From NCBI RefSeq assembly GCF_015351105.1, contig NZ_JADKRR010000003.1, positions 314,730 to 378,729 of the forward strand: a stretch of DNA of 64,000 bases. The letters run 5' to 3'. Both the position numbers and the translations under genes were made by a program. The notes beneath the pieces were generated by a model. It made no database searches. It saw only the letters and a list, made by a program, of their open reading frames with translations, and was not told the origin of the DNA. Positions 20,980 to 29,489 of this stretch are shown piece by piece (position 1 is the first letter of the stretch; the number at the start of each line of letters is the position of its first letter). This DNA is from Clavibacter sp. VKM Ac-2872 (lineage in GTDB: Bacteria; Actinomycetota; Actinomycetes; Actinomycetales; Microbacteriaceae).

Positions 20980-22434
20980 ATGTCAGATGACCAGCAGGCC
21001 ACGGCGAACATCGGGGTGGTGGGGCTCGCGGTGATGGGCTCGAACCTCGCCCGCAACCTCGCCAGCCGCGAGGGCAACACGGTCGCGGTGTACAACCGCA
21101 CCACCGAGAAGACCACGAGCCTCGTCGAGGAGCACCCCGAGGCGGGCTTCGTCGCCGCCACCACGATCGAGGAGTTCGCCGCGTCGCTGCAGCGCCCCCG
21201 CACGGCGATCATCATGGTCAAGGCCGGACGCGGCACGGACGCCGTCATCGAGCAGCTGACCGAGGCGTTCGAGGAGGGCGACATCATCGTCGACGGCGGC
21301 AACGCGCTGTTCACCGACACGATCCGCCGTGAGAAGGAGGTCCGCGCGAAGGGCCTCCACTTCGTCGGCGCCGGCATCTCCGGCGGCGAGGAGGGCGCGC
21401 TCAAGGGCCCGAGCATCATGCCCGGCGGCACCGCCGAGGCGTACGAGACGCTCGGCCCGATCCTCGAGTCGATCGCCGCGGTCGCGGAGGGGAAGCCCTG
21501 CGTGACCCACATCGGCACCGACGGCGCCGGCCACTTCGTGAAGATGATCCACAACGGCATCGAGTACGCCGACATGCAGCTCATCGCCGAGTCGTTCGAC
21601 CTGCTCCGCCGCGTCGGCGGCCACGAGCCCGACGCCATCGCCGACGTGTTCGAGGAGTGGAACGGGGGCGACCTCGAGTCGTACCTCATCGAGATCACCG
21701 CCGAGGTGCTCCGCCAGAAGGACGCCGCCACGGGCAAGCCGCTCGTCGACGTCATCGTCGACCAGGCCGGATCCAAGGGCACGGGCGTCTGGACCGTCCA
21801 GAACTCGGTGGGCCTCGGCGTGCCGGTGGGCGGGATCGCGGAGGCCGTGTTCGCGCGCGCCGTGTCCTCGAAGCCGGAGCAGCGGAAGGCCGTGCAGGCC
21901 ACGATCACGAGCCGTCCGGAGATCCAGCCCGCGGGCGACACCTTCGAGGACGATGTCCGCGCCGCCCTGTACGCGAGCAAGGTCGTCGCGTACGCGCAGG
22001 GCTTCGACGCGATCATCGCGGGCGCGAAGGAGTACGGCTGGGACATCGACAAGGGCAAGGTCGCGGAGATCTGGCGCGGCGGCTGCATCATCCGGGCCCA
22101 GTTCCTCAACCGCATCGTCGAGGCGTACGAGAAGGACTCCGGCCTCGCGACCCTCCTCGAGGACCCGTACTTCGCGAAGGCCGTGGCCGACGGCGAGCAG
22201 GCCTGGCGCCGGGTCGTCTCGGTCGCCGCGCTGTCGGGGATCCCGGTGCCCGGCTTCGCGTCGGCGCTGAGCTACTACGACTCGCTCGCCTCCGAGCGCC
22301 TGCCCGCCGCCCTCGTGCAGGGCCAGCGCGACTTCTTCGGCGCGCACACGTACCACCGCACCGACAGGGAGGGCACCTTCCACACGCTGTGGTCGGGCGA
22401 CCGCTCCGAGGTCGAGGCGGAGGACACGCACTAG
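20980..22434 (+). CDS. gnd: 6-phosphogluconate dehydrogenase
   Basis: The 484-aa decarboxylating enzyme of the oxidative pentose phosphate pathway converts 6-phosphogluconate to ribulose 5-phosphate and CO2 with NADP+. It shows VGLAVMGSNLARNLA, VDGGNALF, GAGISGGEEGALKGPSIMPGG and the catalytic KMIHNGIEYADMQL. The C-terminal swapped-dimer tail ends in FFGAHTYHRTDREGTFHTLW. ATG 20980 follows AAGGAGG (20967-20973), an excellent site. The perfect hairpin behind it ends the transcript. Confidence 0.96.
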   Translation: MSDDQQATANIGVVGLAVMGSNLARNLASREGNTVAVYNRTTEKTTSLVEEHPEAGFVAATTIEEFAASLQRPRTAIIMVKAGRGTDAVIEQLTEAFEEGDIIVDGGNALFTDTIRREKEVRAKGLHFVGAGISGGEEGALKGPSIMPGGTAEAYETLGPILESIAAVAEGKPCVTHIGTDGAGHFVKMIHNGIEYADMQLIAESFDLLRRVGGHEPDAIADVFEEWNGGDLESYLIEITAEVLRQKDAATGKPLVDVIVDQAGSKGTGVWTVQNSVGLGVPVGGIAEAVFARAVSSKPEQRKAVQATITSRPEIQPAGDTFEDDVRAALYASKVVAYAQGFDAIIAGAKEYGWDIDKGKVAEIWRGGCIIRAQFLNRIVEAYEKDSGLATLLEDPYFAKAVADGEQAWRRVVSVAALSGIPVPGFASALSYYDSLASERLPAALVQGQRDFFGAHTYHRTDREGTFHTLWSGDRSEVEAEDTH

Positions 22435-22455
22435 CCGCACGCCTCCGCGACACGA

Positions 22456-22490
22456 GACGAGCCCGCCGGTCGGTGACCGGCGGGCTCGTC
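22456..22490 (+). terminator. Bidirectional terminator between gnd and a convergent gene
   Basis: A perfect 16-bp inverted repeat (22456-22471 and 22475-22490) with a 3-nt loop lies between two convergent stop codons. It can serve gnd and the exported-protein gene at 22503. Confidence 0.85.
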
Positions 22491-22502
22491 GTGCGCTCGG
22501 GC

Positions 22503-22943
22503 TCAGTCGCGCCAGAACGTGAGGCCCGGCGAGCTCGGGTGCAGCGCGTCGTAGCGCGACGTGTACTTGTAGATCTTGTTGACCGTCGTGCCGAGGCACT
22601 CGTCGCCGATGCTGTCGGCTCCGATCCGTGAGGTGAACAGCTCGCACGTCACCATCACGAAGCTGAGCTGCGCGCTCGAGCCCGGATACGCCTGGGCGTA
22701 GTACCTGCGCATGTAGTCCATCTTCTGGCTGCAGGTCTCGTTGTTCTTGTCGTCCTTGTAGATCTTCACCACGAGGCCCGTGCCGTAGTTGCCGCCGGTG
22801 GCCGAGTTGTAGACGCCGCACACGCGGTAGCCCCTCTCCGCATGGGCCGCCGGAGCCGGGCCCGTCAGCACGCTCGTCACACCCAACCCGAGCGCGAGCA
22901 GCGCGGCCGGCACGATGGCCGCCGCGCGCATGGATCCCCTCAT
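22503..22943 (-). CDS. Small exported protein of unknown function
   Basis: The 146-aa product has a signal peptide (basic N-terminus, AAAIVPAALLALGLGV, cleavage near AHA-E about residue 35). The mature part of about 110 aa contains four cysteines (RVCGV, NETCSQ, VTCEL, DECLG), probably two disulfides, and is rich in Tyr, Lys and Asn. No family is recognised. ATG 22943 has GGAAGGACAGGACAG upstream; an in-frame ATG at 22931, itself behind AGGGG, is a possible alternative. Size and composition resemble the exported protein at 510-980, but I see no clear sequence similarity. Confidence 0.78.
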   Translation of the reverse strand: MRGSMRAAAIVPAALLALGLGVTSVLTGPAPAAHAERGYRVCGVYNSATGGNYGTGLVVKIYKDDKNNETCSQKMDYMRRYYAQAYPGSSAQLSFVMVTCELFTSRIGADSIGDECLGTTVNKIYKYTSRYDALHPSSPGLTFWRD

Positions 22944-23103
22944 CTGTCCTGTCCTTCCTGGAACCGTGTCGCATGAGGCCGCGGACCGATCGCCGCGGTC
23001 GAACGCAGCCTAGGAACGGCCGCCGCTCCGCCGCGGATCCCGCCCACATGCGGGCGGTTCGACGACGGCGGGGTCCGGCGGGGCGTCTGTCACACTGGGA
23101 CGG

Positions 23104-23478
23104 ATGGACGAGGACGAGCACCCCGAGCTCGCGGGCTACGAGCCGCACCGCCCGCGGAGCCTGCGCAGCAGGCGCACGCTCGTCGTGATGCGGGTCGTCG
23201 TCGTGGTCGGGATCGTCAGCCTGCTGCTCCCCGGCGTCGTCACCATGGTGCGCGTGGGCGCGAGCACGGCCGACATGGCCTGCAAGGACTTCGTGGCGTA
23301 CGAGCGGCCCGACTCCCCCTCCTACGAGGTGCGGTTCCAGCTGTTCGGGCCGGGCGTCGTGGGGTACGAGTGCTACACGAAGTACGCCTTCGGCGGCGAC
23401 GAGCACATCACGTCGCTCGGGCTCATCCCGTCGGGGCGCGTCGCACGCGAGGTCGTCGAACGGAACTCCCGGGACTGA
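23104..23478 (+). CDS. Small single-pass membrane protein
   Basis: A 124-aa protein with an acidic N-terminal 20 residues, a basic patch (RPRSLRSRRTLVVMR), one membrane helix (about 30-50) and a 75-residue extracytoplasmic part with two cysteines (MACKDF, YECYTK). Orientation by the positive-inside rule puts the C-terminus outside. No domain is recognised. It stands alone between the exported-protein gene and convergent prs. Confidence 0.65.
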   Translation: MDEDEHPELAGYEPHRPRSLRSRRTLVVMRVVVVVGIVSLLLPGVVTMVRVGASTADMACKDFVAYERPDSPSYEVRFQLFGPGVVGYECYTKYAFGGDEHITSLGLIPSGRVAREVVERNSRD

Positions 23479-23523
23479 TCCCGGAGCCGCCCGCACGGGC
23501 GACCCGGGAGACGGCGCCTCGGC

Positions 23524-24501
23524 CTAGGCGGCGCCGTCGAACATGCTCGTGACGGATCCGTCGTCGAACACCTCGTGGATGGCCCGGGCCAGCAGCGGCG
23601 CGATGGGCAGCACCGTGAGCTTGTCCCAGCGCTTCTCCTCGGGGATCGGGAGCGAGTCCGTGACCACGACCGAGTCGATGTGCGGGCTGTTCAGGATCTG
23701 CGTCGCCGGGTCCGAGAAGACCGCGTGCGTGGCCGCGACGACGACGCCCGTGGCGCCGTTCTTCTTCAGGGCCTCGGCGGCGGAGACGATGGTGCGGCCG
23801 GTGTCGATGAGGTCGTCCACCAGGAGGCACACGCGACCGGCGACGTCGCCGACGATCTCGTGCACGGTGACCTGGTTGTGCACCTTCGGGTCGCGGCGCT
23901 TGTGGATGATGGCGAGCGGGGCGCCGAGCTTGTCGCTCCAGATGTCGGCGACGCGCACGCGGCCCATGTCGGGCGAGACGACCGTGAGGGTCTTGGAGTC
24001 GAGCACCGAGCGCATGTGCTCGAGGAGCACGGGCATGGCGAAGAGGTGGTCGACGGGGCCGTCGAAGAAGCCCTGGATCTGCGCCGCGTGCAGGTCGACC
24101 GACATGATGCGGTCCGCGCCCGCGGCCTTGAAGAGGTCGGCGACGAGGCGGGCCGAGATCGGCTCGCGGCCGCGGCCCTTCTTGTCCTGGCGCGCGTACG
24201 GGTAGAACGGGGCGACCACGGTGATGCGCTTGGCCGAGGCCCGCTTCATCGCGTCGACCATGATGAGCTGCTCCATGAGCCACTCGTTGATGGGGGCCGT
24301 GTGCGACTGGATGACGAACGCGTCGCTGCCGCGGACGCTCTCGTCGTACCGGATGTAGAGCTCGCCGTTGGCGAAGGTCCGCGCGTCCGTGTGCACGAGG
24401 CTCGTCTCGAGCTCCTCCGCGATCTGCTCGGCGAGCTCGGGGTGCGCGCGACCCGTGACGATCACGAGCCGCTTCTCTCCGGCGGTCTTGATTGCGGACA
24501 C
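23524..24501 (-). CDS. prs: Ribose-phosphate pyrophosphokinase
   Basis: The 325-aa enzyme makes PRPP from ribose 5-phosphate and ATP, feeding purine, pyrimidine, His, Trp and NAD synthesis. The sequence shows FANGELYIRYDESVRG, the flexible-loop region PFYPYARQDKKGRGREPISA, SVDLHAAQIQGFF and the PRPP-binding loop LLVDDLIDTGRTI. The start is GTG 24501 with GGAG upstream. It follows glmU by 14 bp; the glmU-prs operon is conserved in many bacteria. Confidence 0.96.
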   Translation of the reverse strand: MSAIKTAGEKRLVIVTGRAHPELAEQIAEELETSLVHTDARTFANGELYIRYDESVRGSDAFVIQSHTAPINEWLMEQLIMVDAMKRASAKRITVVAPFYPYARQDKKGRGREPISARLVADLFKAAGADRIMSVDLHAAQIQGFFDGPVDHLFAMPVLLEHMRSVLDSKTLTVVSPDMGRVRVADIWSDKLGAPLAIIHKRRDPKVHNQVTVHEIVGDVAGRVCLLVDDLIDTGRTIVSAAEALKKNGATGVVVAATHAVFSDPATQILNSPHIDSVVVTDSLPIPEEKRWDKLTVLPIAPLLARAIHEVFDDGSVTSMFDGAA

Positions 24502-24515
24502 GGGACTCCGTCTCG

Positions 24516-26060
24516 TCAGTGCTGCTCGGTGTGCTCGGTCCCGGACGGAACGTCCTGGTGCCCCTCGGCGGCCTCGACGGCGGCCCGGGCCTCGGGGGTG
24601 CCCGGTCGCTTCGCCTCGGTCCAGCCGACCATGTTGCGTTGCGGCGCCACCGAGATGCCGAGTGCGCCGGGCGGGACGTCCTTGCGGATGACGGCACCGG
24701 CACCCGTGTAGGAGCCGGTACCGATACTAACCGGTGCGACCAGGACGTTCCGCGAGCCGAGGTGCACGTGGTCGCCCACCTCGGTGTGGTGCTTCGCGTG
24801 CCCGTCGTAGTTCGCGAAGATCGCGCCGGCGCCGATGTTGGTGTGCTCGCCGATGGTGGCGTCGCCCACGTAGCTGAGGTGCGGGACCTTGCTGCCGGCG
24901 CCGATCTCCGCGTTCTTCGTCTCGACGTAGGCGCCGATCTTCCCGTCGTCGCCGAGGCGCGTCCCGGGTCGCAGGAAGGAGAACGGGCCGACCGTCGCGC
25001 GGGCGCCGATGACGGCCAGCTCCGCGTCGGTGCGGCGGACCACGGCGTCCTCGCCGACCTCGGTGTCGCGGAGGGTCGTGTCGGGGCCGACCGTCGCGCC
25101 GGTCGCGACCGTGGAGGCGCCGAGGATCTGCGTGCCCGGGAGGACCGTGACGTCGGCGGCGAGCGTGGCCTTGACGTCGATCCAGGTGGTGCGCGGGTCC
25201 TGGATCGTCACGCCCGCGAGCTGCCAGCGCCGGATGATGCGCGCGTTCAGCTCGGTGGCCGCCGCCGTGAGCTGGACGCGGTCGTTGATGCCGGCGACGA
25301 GCCAGCTGTCGCGCACCGGCAGGCCCTCGATGGCGCCGCCCGCGCGGCGGATCACGTCGGCCGCGTCGGTGAGGTACTTCTCGCGCTGCGCGTTGTCGGT
25401 GCCGATGGCGCCGAGGGTCTGCCGGAGCGCCTCCGCGTCGAACACGTAGACGCCCGCGTTGACCTCGTCGATGCGGAGCTGATCGCCGGTCGCGTCCTTC
25501 TGCTCGACGATGGCCTCGAACGCGCCGTCCTGGCCGCGGATGATGCGGCCGTTGCCGGTCGGGTCGTCGAGGCGCGCGGTGAGGAGGGTCAGGTCGTTGC
25601 GCGCCTGGCGGTGGGCGGAGACGAGCGAGCGGAGGGTCGCGGCGTCGAGCAGCGGCACGTCGCCCGAGAGCACGACGACCTGGCCGGTGAAGCCCTCGGG
25701 CAGGGCCGTGATGCCCACCTCGACCGCGCGGCCGGTGCCGGGGATCTCGTCCTGGTCGACCACGAGCGCCTGCGGCGACAGCGCGCGCACGACCTCGACG
25801 ACCTGGTCACGATCGTGGCGGACGACCGTGACGATGTGGCGCGCGCCGAGCTCCTCCGCGGTCGCGAGCACGTGGCCGACGAGCGGCAGGCCCGCGAGCG
25901 GGTGCAGGACCTTCGGGAGGCGCGAGCGCATGCGGGTGCCCTGGCCGGCGGCGAGGATCACGACCGCGATGGAGGGGCTGCGCGGCTCGCCGTCCACGTC
26001 GAGCTCGCCCGTCACGATGGGGATCTCGCGGGTCGTCGGCGTGATGTCTGAGTCGGTCAT
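24516..26060 (-). CDS. glmU: Bifunctional UDP-GlcNAc pyrophosphorylase/GlcN-1-P acetyltransferase
   Basis: The 514-aa two-domain enzyme makes UDP-GlcNAc for peptidoglycan. The N-terminal uridyltransferase domain has ILAAGQGTRMRSRLPKVLHP, then GDVPLLD and VNAGVYVFD. From about residue 280 a left-handed beta-helix of hexapeptide repeats follows (PGTQILGASTVATGATVGP onward). The acetyltransferase residues lie in NAEIGAGSKVPHLSYVGDA and ANYDGHAKHHTEVG. The 26-aa N-terminal extension before VVILAAGQG is unusual but in frame with AGGGAGAT and ATG 26060. tRNA-Gln lies just upstream. Confidence 0.96.
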   Translation of the reverse strand: MTDSDITPTTREIPIVTGELDVDGEPRSPSIAVVILAAGQGTRMRSRLPKVLHPLAGLPLVGHVLATAEELGARHIVTVVRHDRDQVVEVVRALSPQALVVDQDEIPGTGRAVEVGITALPEGFTGQVVVLSGDVPLLDAATLRSLVSAHRQARNDLTLLTARLDDPTGNGRIIRGQDGAFEAIVEQKDATGDQLRIDEVNAGVYVFDAEALRQTLGAIGTDNAQREKYLTDAADVIRRAGGAIEGLPVRDSWLVAGINDRVQLTAAATELNARIIRRWQLAGVTIQDPRTTWIDVKATLAADVTVLPGTQILGASTVATGATVGPDTTLRDTEVGEDAVVRRTDAELAVIGARATVGPFSFLRPGTRLGDDGKIGAYVETKNAEIGAGSKVPHLSYVGDATIGEHTNIGAGAIFANYDGHAKHHTEVGDHVHLGSRNVLVAPVSIGTGSYTGAGAVIRKDVPPGALGISVAPQRNMVGWTEAKRPGTPEARAAVEAAEGHQDVPSGTEHTEQH

Positions 26061-26108
26061 GGCGATCTCCCTGATCCTCGTGCGTCTGTCCGGCGCGGCC
26101 GGCGGGCG

Positions 26109-26183
26109 TGGCTCCGCCCCCAGGATTCGAACCTGGACCTCACAGCTCCAAAGGCTGAAGTGCTGCCGTTACACCAAGGCGGA
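26109..26183 (-). tRNA. tRNA-Gln (UUG)
   Basis: The minus strand gives acceptor TCCGCCT with GGGCGGA, anticodon arm TCAGC-CTTTGGA-GCTGT (anticodon UUG) and T-arm CCAGG-TTCGAAT-CCTGG. Discriminator G is typical for glutamine, and CCA is encoded at 26109-26111. It precedes glmU. Confidence 0.95.
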
Positions 26184-26260
26184 CCGCTCACGGTCCGGCC
26201 GTGCGCACGACGAGTCTGCCAGAGGTGCCCGCGGGCGGAGGACTCGCGTCCGGCGGGGAG

Positions 26261-26653
26261 TCAGGCGCCGCGCGCGCGGCGTCGGCGGAGGACGCCGCGG
26301 ATCCGCAGCGCCAGGAGGAGCGCGCCGCCGACCGCGAGCCCCACGGCCCCGCCGACGGGCACGCGCGCGTCGAAGGCGCCCTGCTGGAAGGGCCACAGCT
26401 GGCTGGCGAGGGCGGCGATCCCGAGCAGGAGCGGCGTCAGCACCGCCGCGACGAGGGCCTCCTGCGACGGGGTCATGGGCTCGGCGTCGCGTCGGCGATC
26501 GCGGATCGTCGTGCCGACGAGGGCGCCCCACATCGGCAGCGCCAGGCCCAGGTTCGCGACCGGGACCAGGAGGACGGCGACGACGAGGGCCAGCCCGAAC
26601 CCGCCCACGTACCACCACGGCATGACGGAGCGGAGGGAGGGGAGGTCGGCCAT
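26261..26653 (-). CDS. Small membrane protein
   Basis: The 130-aa protein has about four hydrophobic segments (VGGFGLALVVAVLLVPV; LALPMWGALVGT; LVAAVLTPLLLGIAALAS; VGGAVGLAVGGALLLAL) and a basic C-terminus (RRRRARGA). The translation starts at ATG 26653; the longer open frame upstream belongs to the antisense of the MarR gene. No family is recognised. It diverges from the MarR-type gene across 52 bp, so it may be that regulator's target. Confidence 0.6.
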   Translation of the reverse strand: MADLPSLRSVMPWWYVGGFGLALVVAVLLVPVANLGLALPMWGALVGTTIRDRRRDAEPMTPSQEALVAAVLTPLLLGIAALASQLWPFQQGAFDARVPVGGAVGLAVGGALLLALRIRGVLRRRRARGA

Positions 26654-26705
26654 GCTCCTCACGCTAGCGACCGGGCGCACGCCCCCGGACCGGCATGATG
26701 GGGGG

Positions 26706-27209
26706 ATGCCCAGCCGCGACGAGGTCGACCGCATCGTCGACGCGTGGCGGCGCGAGCGGCCCGACCTCGACTTCTCCCCGCTCGAGGTGCTGTCGCGCGT
26801 CGGCCGCCTGTCGCGTCTGCTGGAGCGCGCCCGGCGCTCGGCGTTCCAGGAGTCGGAGCTCGAGTCGTGGGAGTTCGACGTGCTGTCGGCGCTGCGACGG
26901 GCGGGCGATCCGTACCAGCTGAGCCCCAAGGCCCTCCTGCAGCAGACGCTCGTCTCCTCGGGCACCATGACGAACCGCATCGACCGGCTCGTCGCGCGCG
27001 GTCTCGTGGAGCGGCGGACGGACCCGCACGACGGGCGCGGGATCCTCGTGGTCATGTCGGACGCGGGCCGCACGCGCGTCGACACCGCCATCACCCGGCT
27101 CGTCGCCGAGGAGGCGGAGCTGCTCGACACGATGCCGGGCGCCGACCGCGACGTGCTCGCGGGGCTGCTGCGGCAGCTGATCCTCGACCTCGACGACGAC
27201 GGGGTTTGA
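26706..27209 (+). CDS. MarR-family transcriptional regulator
   Basis: The 167-aa winged-helix repressor type has a core helix-turn-helix near residues 60-95 (YQLSPKALLQQTLVSSGTMT and NRIDRLVARGLVERR), then the wing (TDPHDGRGILVVMSDAGR), with helical dimerisation ends. MarR proteins usually repress efflux or stress genes and release DNA on ligand binding. The start ATG 26706 has GGGGG just upstream. It probably autoregulates and controls the divergent membrane protein. Confidence 0.9.
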   Translation: MPSRDEVDRIVDAWRRERPDLDFSPLEVLSRVGRLSRLLERARRSAFQESELESWEFDVLSALRRAGDPYQLSPKALLQQTLVSSGTMTNRIDRLVARGLVERRTDPHDGRGILVVMSDAGRTRVDTAITRLVAEEAELLDTMPGADRDVLAGLLRQLILDLDDDGV

Positions 27210-27237
27210 CCTGCCCCTCCCGGGCCGACGCTCCGGC

Positions 27238-27594
27238 TCAGGCGTGCGCGACGCAGCGGCGCGCGGCCGGGCGGATCTCGAGCCGGCCCGCCGGGATCGC
27301 CTCGCCGCACACCTCGCAGCGCCCGTAGGCGCCCGCGTCGAGGCGCGCGACCGCGGCGTCGACGTCGGCGAGGCGGATGCGCGCCTCGCGGATCATCGCG
27401 TCGGACTGCGAGCGCTCGAACGCGAGGGTCGCGCCCTCGGGGTCGTGCTCGTCGTCGGAGTTGGCGTCCTGGCGCGCCTCGACGATGGCGGCCACGTCGC
27501 GGTCGAGGCCGCGGATGAGGGCGAGCGTGTCGGCCCGGAGCGCGGCGAGGGCCGCGCGCGGATCCAGCCGTGCGGGCGCGGCGTCGTCGACCAC
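27238..27594 (-). CDS. DksA/TraR-type zinc-finger protein
   Basis: The 118-aa protein has an N-terminal coiled coil (about 12-80; LAALRADTLALIRGLDRDVA and DVDAAVARLDAG) and a C-terminal finger GRCEVCGEAIPAGRLEIRPA followed by RRCVAH. This is the DksA/TraR pattern, except that the last metal ligand appears to be His rather than Cys. Such proteins insert into the RNA polymerase secondary channel or act as stress factors; that role here is inference. The LLM oxidoreductase stop lies 7 bp upstream, so it is the last gene of that transcript. Confidence 0.85.
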   Translation of the reverse strand: MVDDAAPARLDPRAALAALRADTLALIRGLDRDVAAIVEARQDANSDDEHDPEGATLAFERSQSDAMIREARIRLADVDAAVARLDAGAYGRCEVCGEAIPAGRLEIRPAARRCVAHA

Positions 27595-27601
27595 GATCCG
27601 G

Positions 27602-28615
27602 CTAGGCGGCGACGAGGGCGTGCGCGTCCGCGAGGAGCTCGACCGAGCGGAGGCGCTCGGGCGTCTGCTGCGAGGCGTGCCCGACGATGACCTCGTCGAC
27701 GCCCGCCTGCTCCGCGAACCGGTTCGCGTAGTCGGAGACCTCGGCGCCGGTGCCCAGCCCTGTGTAGGTCATCATGCTGGCGACGTGCGCGCCGACGGGC
27801 GCCTCGAGGAGCCGGTCCAGCTCGTCGTCCGTGAAGGTCTGCGTGGCCGGGATCTGGCCGCTCTGGCGGAGCAGCATCATGAGGCGCGCGCGGCGGACGC
27901 CGGCGAACTGGCGCTCGGCGTCGGCGCGGTCGTCGGCCGCGATGGCGTTGATGCCCGCGATCGCGTACGGCGCGTCGAGCTGCTCCGACGGGCGGAAGTC
28001 GCGGCGGTAGATCGCGATGGCGTCGAGCAGCATGTCGGGCGCGAAGTGCGACGCGAAGGCGAACGGCAGGCCGAGGGCCGCCGCCAGCTGGGCGCCGAAG
28101 GTCGAGGACCCGAGGATGTAGAGGGGCACGCGCGTGCCGGCGCCGGGCGTCGCGGACACCCCGGGCACCTGGCTCTCGCCGGAGAGGAAGCCCTGCAGCT
28201 CGACGACGTCCTCGGGGAAGCGGTCGGAGGATCCCGGGTCGCGGCGGAGCGCGCGGAACGTGGCCTGGTCGCTGCCGGGGGCGCGGCCGAGGCCGAGGTC
28301 GATGCGACCCGGGTGCAGCGTCTCGAGGGTGCCGAACTGCTCCGCGATGGTGAGCGGCGAGTGGTTCGGCAGCATGACGCCGCCGGACCCGAGCCGGATC
28401 GTGGACGTCTGGCTCGCCACGTGCGCGATGAGCACGCTCGTCGCGCTGGACGCGATCGAGGCCATGTTGTGGTGCTCCGCGTACCAGACGCGGCGGTACC
28501 CGCTCCGCTCGGCCTGCTGGGCGAGGGCGACGGACGCGGCGAAGCTGTCGCGGGCGGTCTCCCCGGGGGCGATGGGGGCGAGGTCGAGGATGGAGAGCGG
28601 GACGGTCATGCTCAT
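27602..28615 (-). CDS. LLM-class flavin-dependent oxidoreductase
   Basis: The 337-aa enzyme has a bacterial luciferase-like TIM barrel using FMN or F420. Visible marks are [45 protein letters not shown] and [13 protein letters not shown], typical of the group near YhbW. The substrate is unknown. The ATG 28615 overlaps the lysE stop by 4 bp, so it is translated with the exporter. This links the oxidoreductase to amino-acid export or its control, which is inference. Confidence 0.9.
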   Translation of the reverse strand: MSMTVPLSILDLAPIAPGETARDSFAASVALAQQAERSGYRRVWYAEHHNMASIASSATSVLIAHVASQTSTIRLGSGGVMLPNHSPLTIAEQFGTLETLHPGRIDLGLGRAPGSDQATFRALRRDPGSSDRFPEDVVELQGFLSGESQVPGVSATPGAGTRVPLYILGSSTFGAQLAAALGLPFAFASHFAPDMLLDAIAIYRRDFRPSEQLDAPYAIAGINAIAADDRADAERQFAGVRRARLMMLLRQSGQIPATQTFTDDELDRLLEAPVGAHVASMMTYTGLGTGAEVSDYANRFAEQAGVDEVIVGHASQQTPERLRSVELLADAHALVAA

Positions 28616-29421
28616 CCCAACAGCGCGGGTGCCTCGACTGTTCCGAGCTGGTCCCGAGCGGGGGCGGCGGGTGAGGCGGCCGTCGTCTCGTCACGGCGCG
28701 CGGCGTCCGCGCGACGACGGCGCGCGACCGACCACGCGGCCACGACACCGGCGAGCGCCGCGCAGACGGCGGTGGCGAGGAGGATCCGCGCCCCCTCCCC
28801 CGGCCCGGCCGGCACGAGCGGCAGCAGGATCTGCACGGCGAGCACGAGCATCACCCCGGCGATCACGGTGTCGAGCACCCGCCAGGCGGCCGGCCGCGCG
28901 AGCACGGGCGCGAAGACCCGGGCAGCCGTCGCGATCAGCGCGAACCAGACGCAGCTGGCGACCATGGCGCCGATGCCGAACGCCCAGCGGCCGTCGCCGT
29001 GGCCGGCGGCGACGGATCCGACGAGGAGAACCGTGTCGAGGTAGACGTGCGGGTTCAGCCAGGTGAGCGCGAGGCAGGCGGCCACCACGGTGCCGAGCGC
29101 GCGCGGCGCGGACACGGCGACCGCGAGGCCCCGGGGGGCGACGGCGCGCAGCAGCGAGAGGGCCGCGTAGCCGGCGAGGAAGCAGGCGCCGAGGATCCGG
29201 ATGACGACGATCGCCACGGGTGCCGCCTGGATCAGCGCGCCGACGCCCGCGACGCCGAGGCCGATGAGGATGACGTCGGAGACCGCGCAGATGAGGACCA
29301 CGACGAGGACGTGCTCGCGCCGCGTGCCCTGCCGCAGCAGGAACGCGTTCTGCGCGCCGATCGCGGCGATGAGCGAGAAGCCGAGGCCGAAGCCGGAGAG
29401 CGCGTGCGCGAGCGGGTGCAT
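28612..29421 (-). CDS. lysE: LysE/ArgO-type amino acid exporter
   Basis: The 269-aa integral membrane protein exports basic amino acids (lysine, arginine). It has six hydrophobic segments and the family's N-terminal [19 protein letters not shown], plus [18 protein letters not shown] in the middle. The C-terminus is extended by about 35 hydrophilic residues. It diverges from the LysR-type regulator at 29490, the classic lysE-lysG arrangement in which the regulator induces export when Lys or Arg accumulates. Confidence 0.93.
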   Translation of the reverse strand: MHPLAHALSGFGLGFSLIAAIGAQNAFLLRQGTRREHVLVVVLICAVSDVILIGLGVAGVGALIQAAPVAIVVIRILGACFLAGYAALSLLRAVAPRGLAVAVSAPRALGTVVAACLALTWLNPHVYLDTVLLVGSVAAGHGDGRWAFGIGAMVASCVWFALIATAARVFAPVLARPAAWRVLDTVIAGVMLVLAVQILLPLVPAGPGEGARILLATAVCAALAGVVAAWSVARRRRADAARRDETTAASPAAPARDQLGTVEAPALLG

Positions 29422-29489
29422 GCCCCCACGGTAAGCACCGGGCGCGCATCAGACCAGCTCACGTTCCTGGTGCACCATTAGCATCGCTG
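29422..29489. promoter_or_regulatory. Divergent lysE/lysG control region
   Basis: Only 68 bp separate the two start codons, so both promoters and the LysG operator must sit here. It is AT-richer at the lysG side (CACCATTAGCATCGCTGATG). I cannot define the exact operator from sequence alone. Confidence 0.5.

Noticed and set aside
20983..23496. Long minus-strand open frame opposite gnd
   Set aside because: It has no domain and reads antisense through gnd and a terminator; GC-rich codon bias keeps such frames open.
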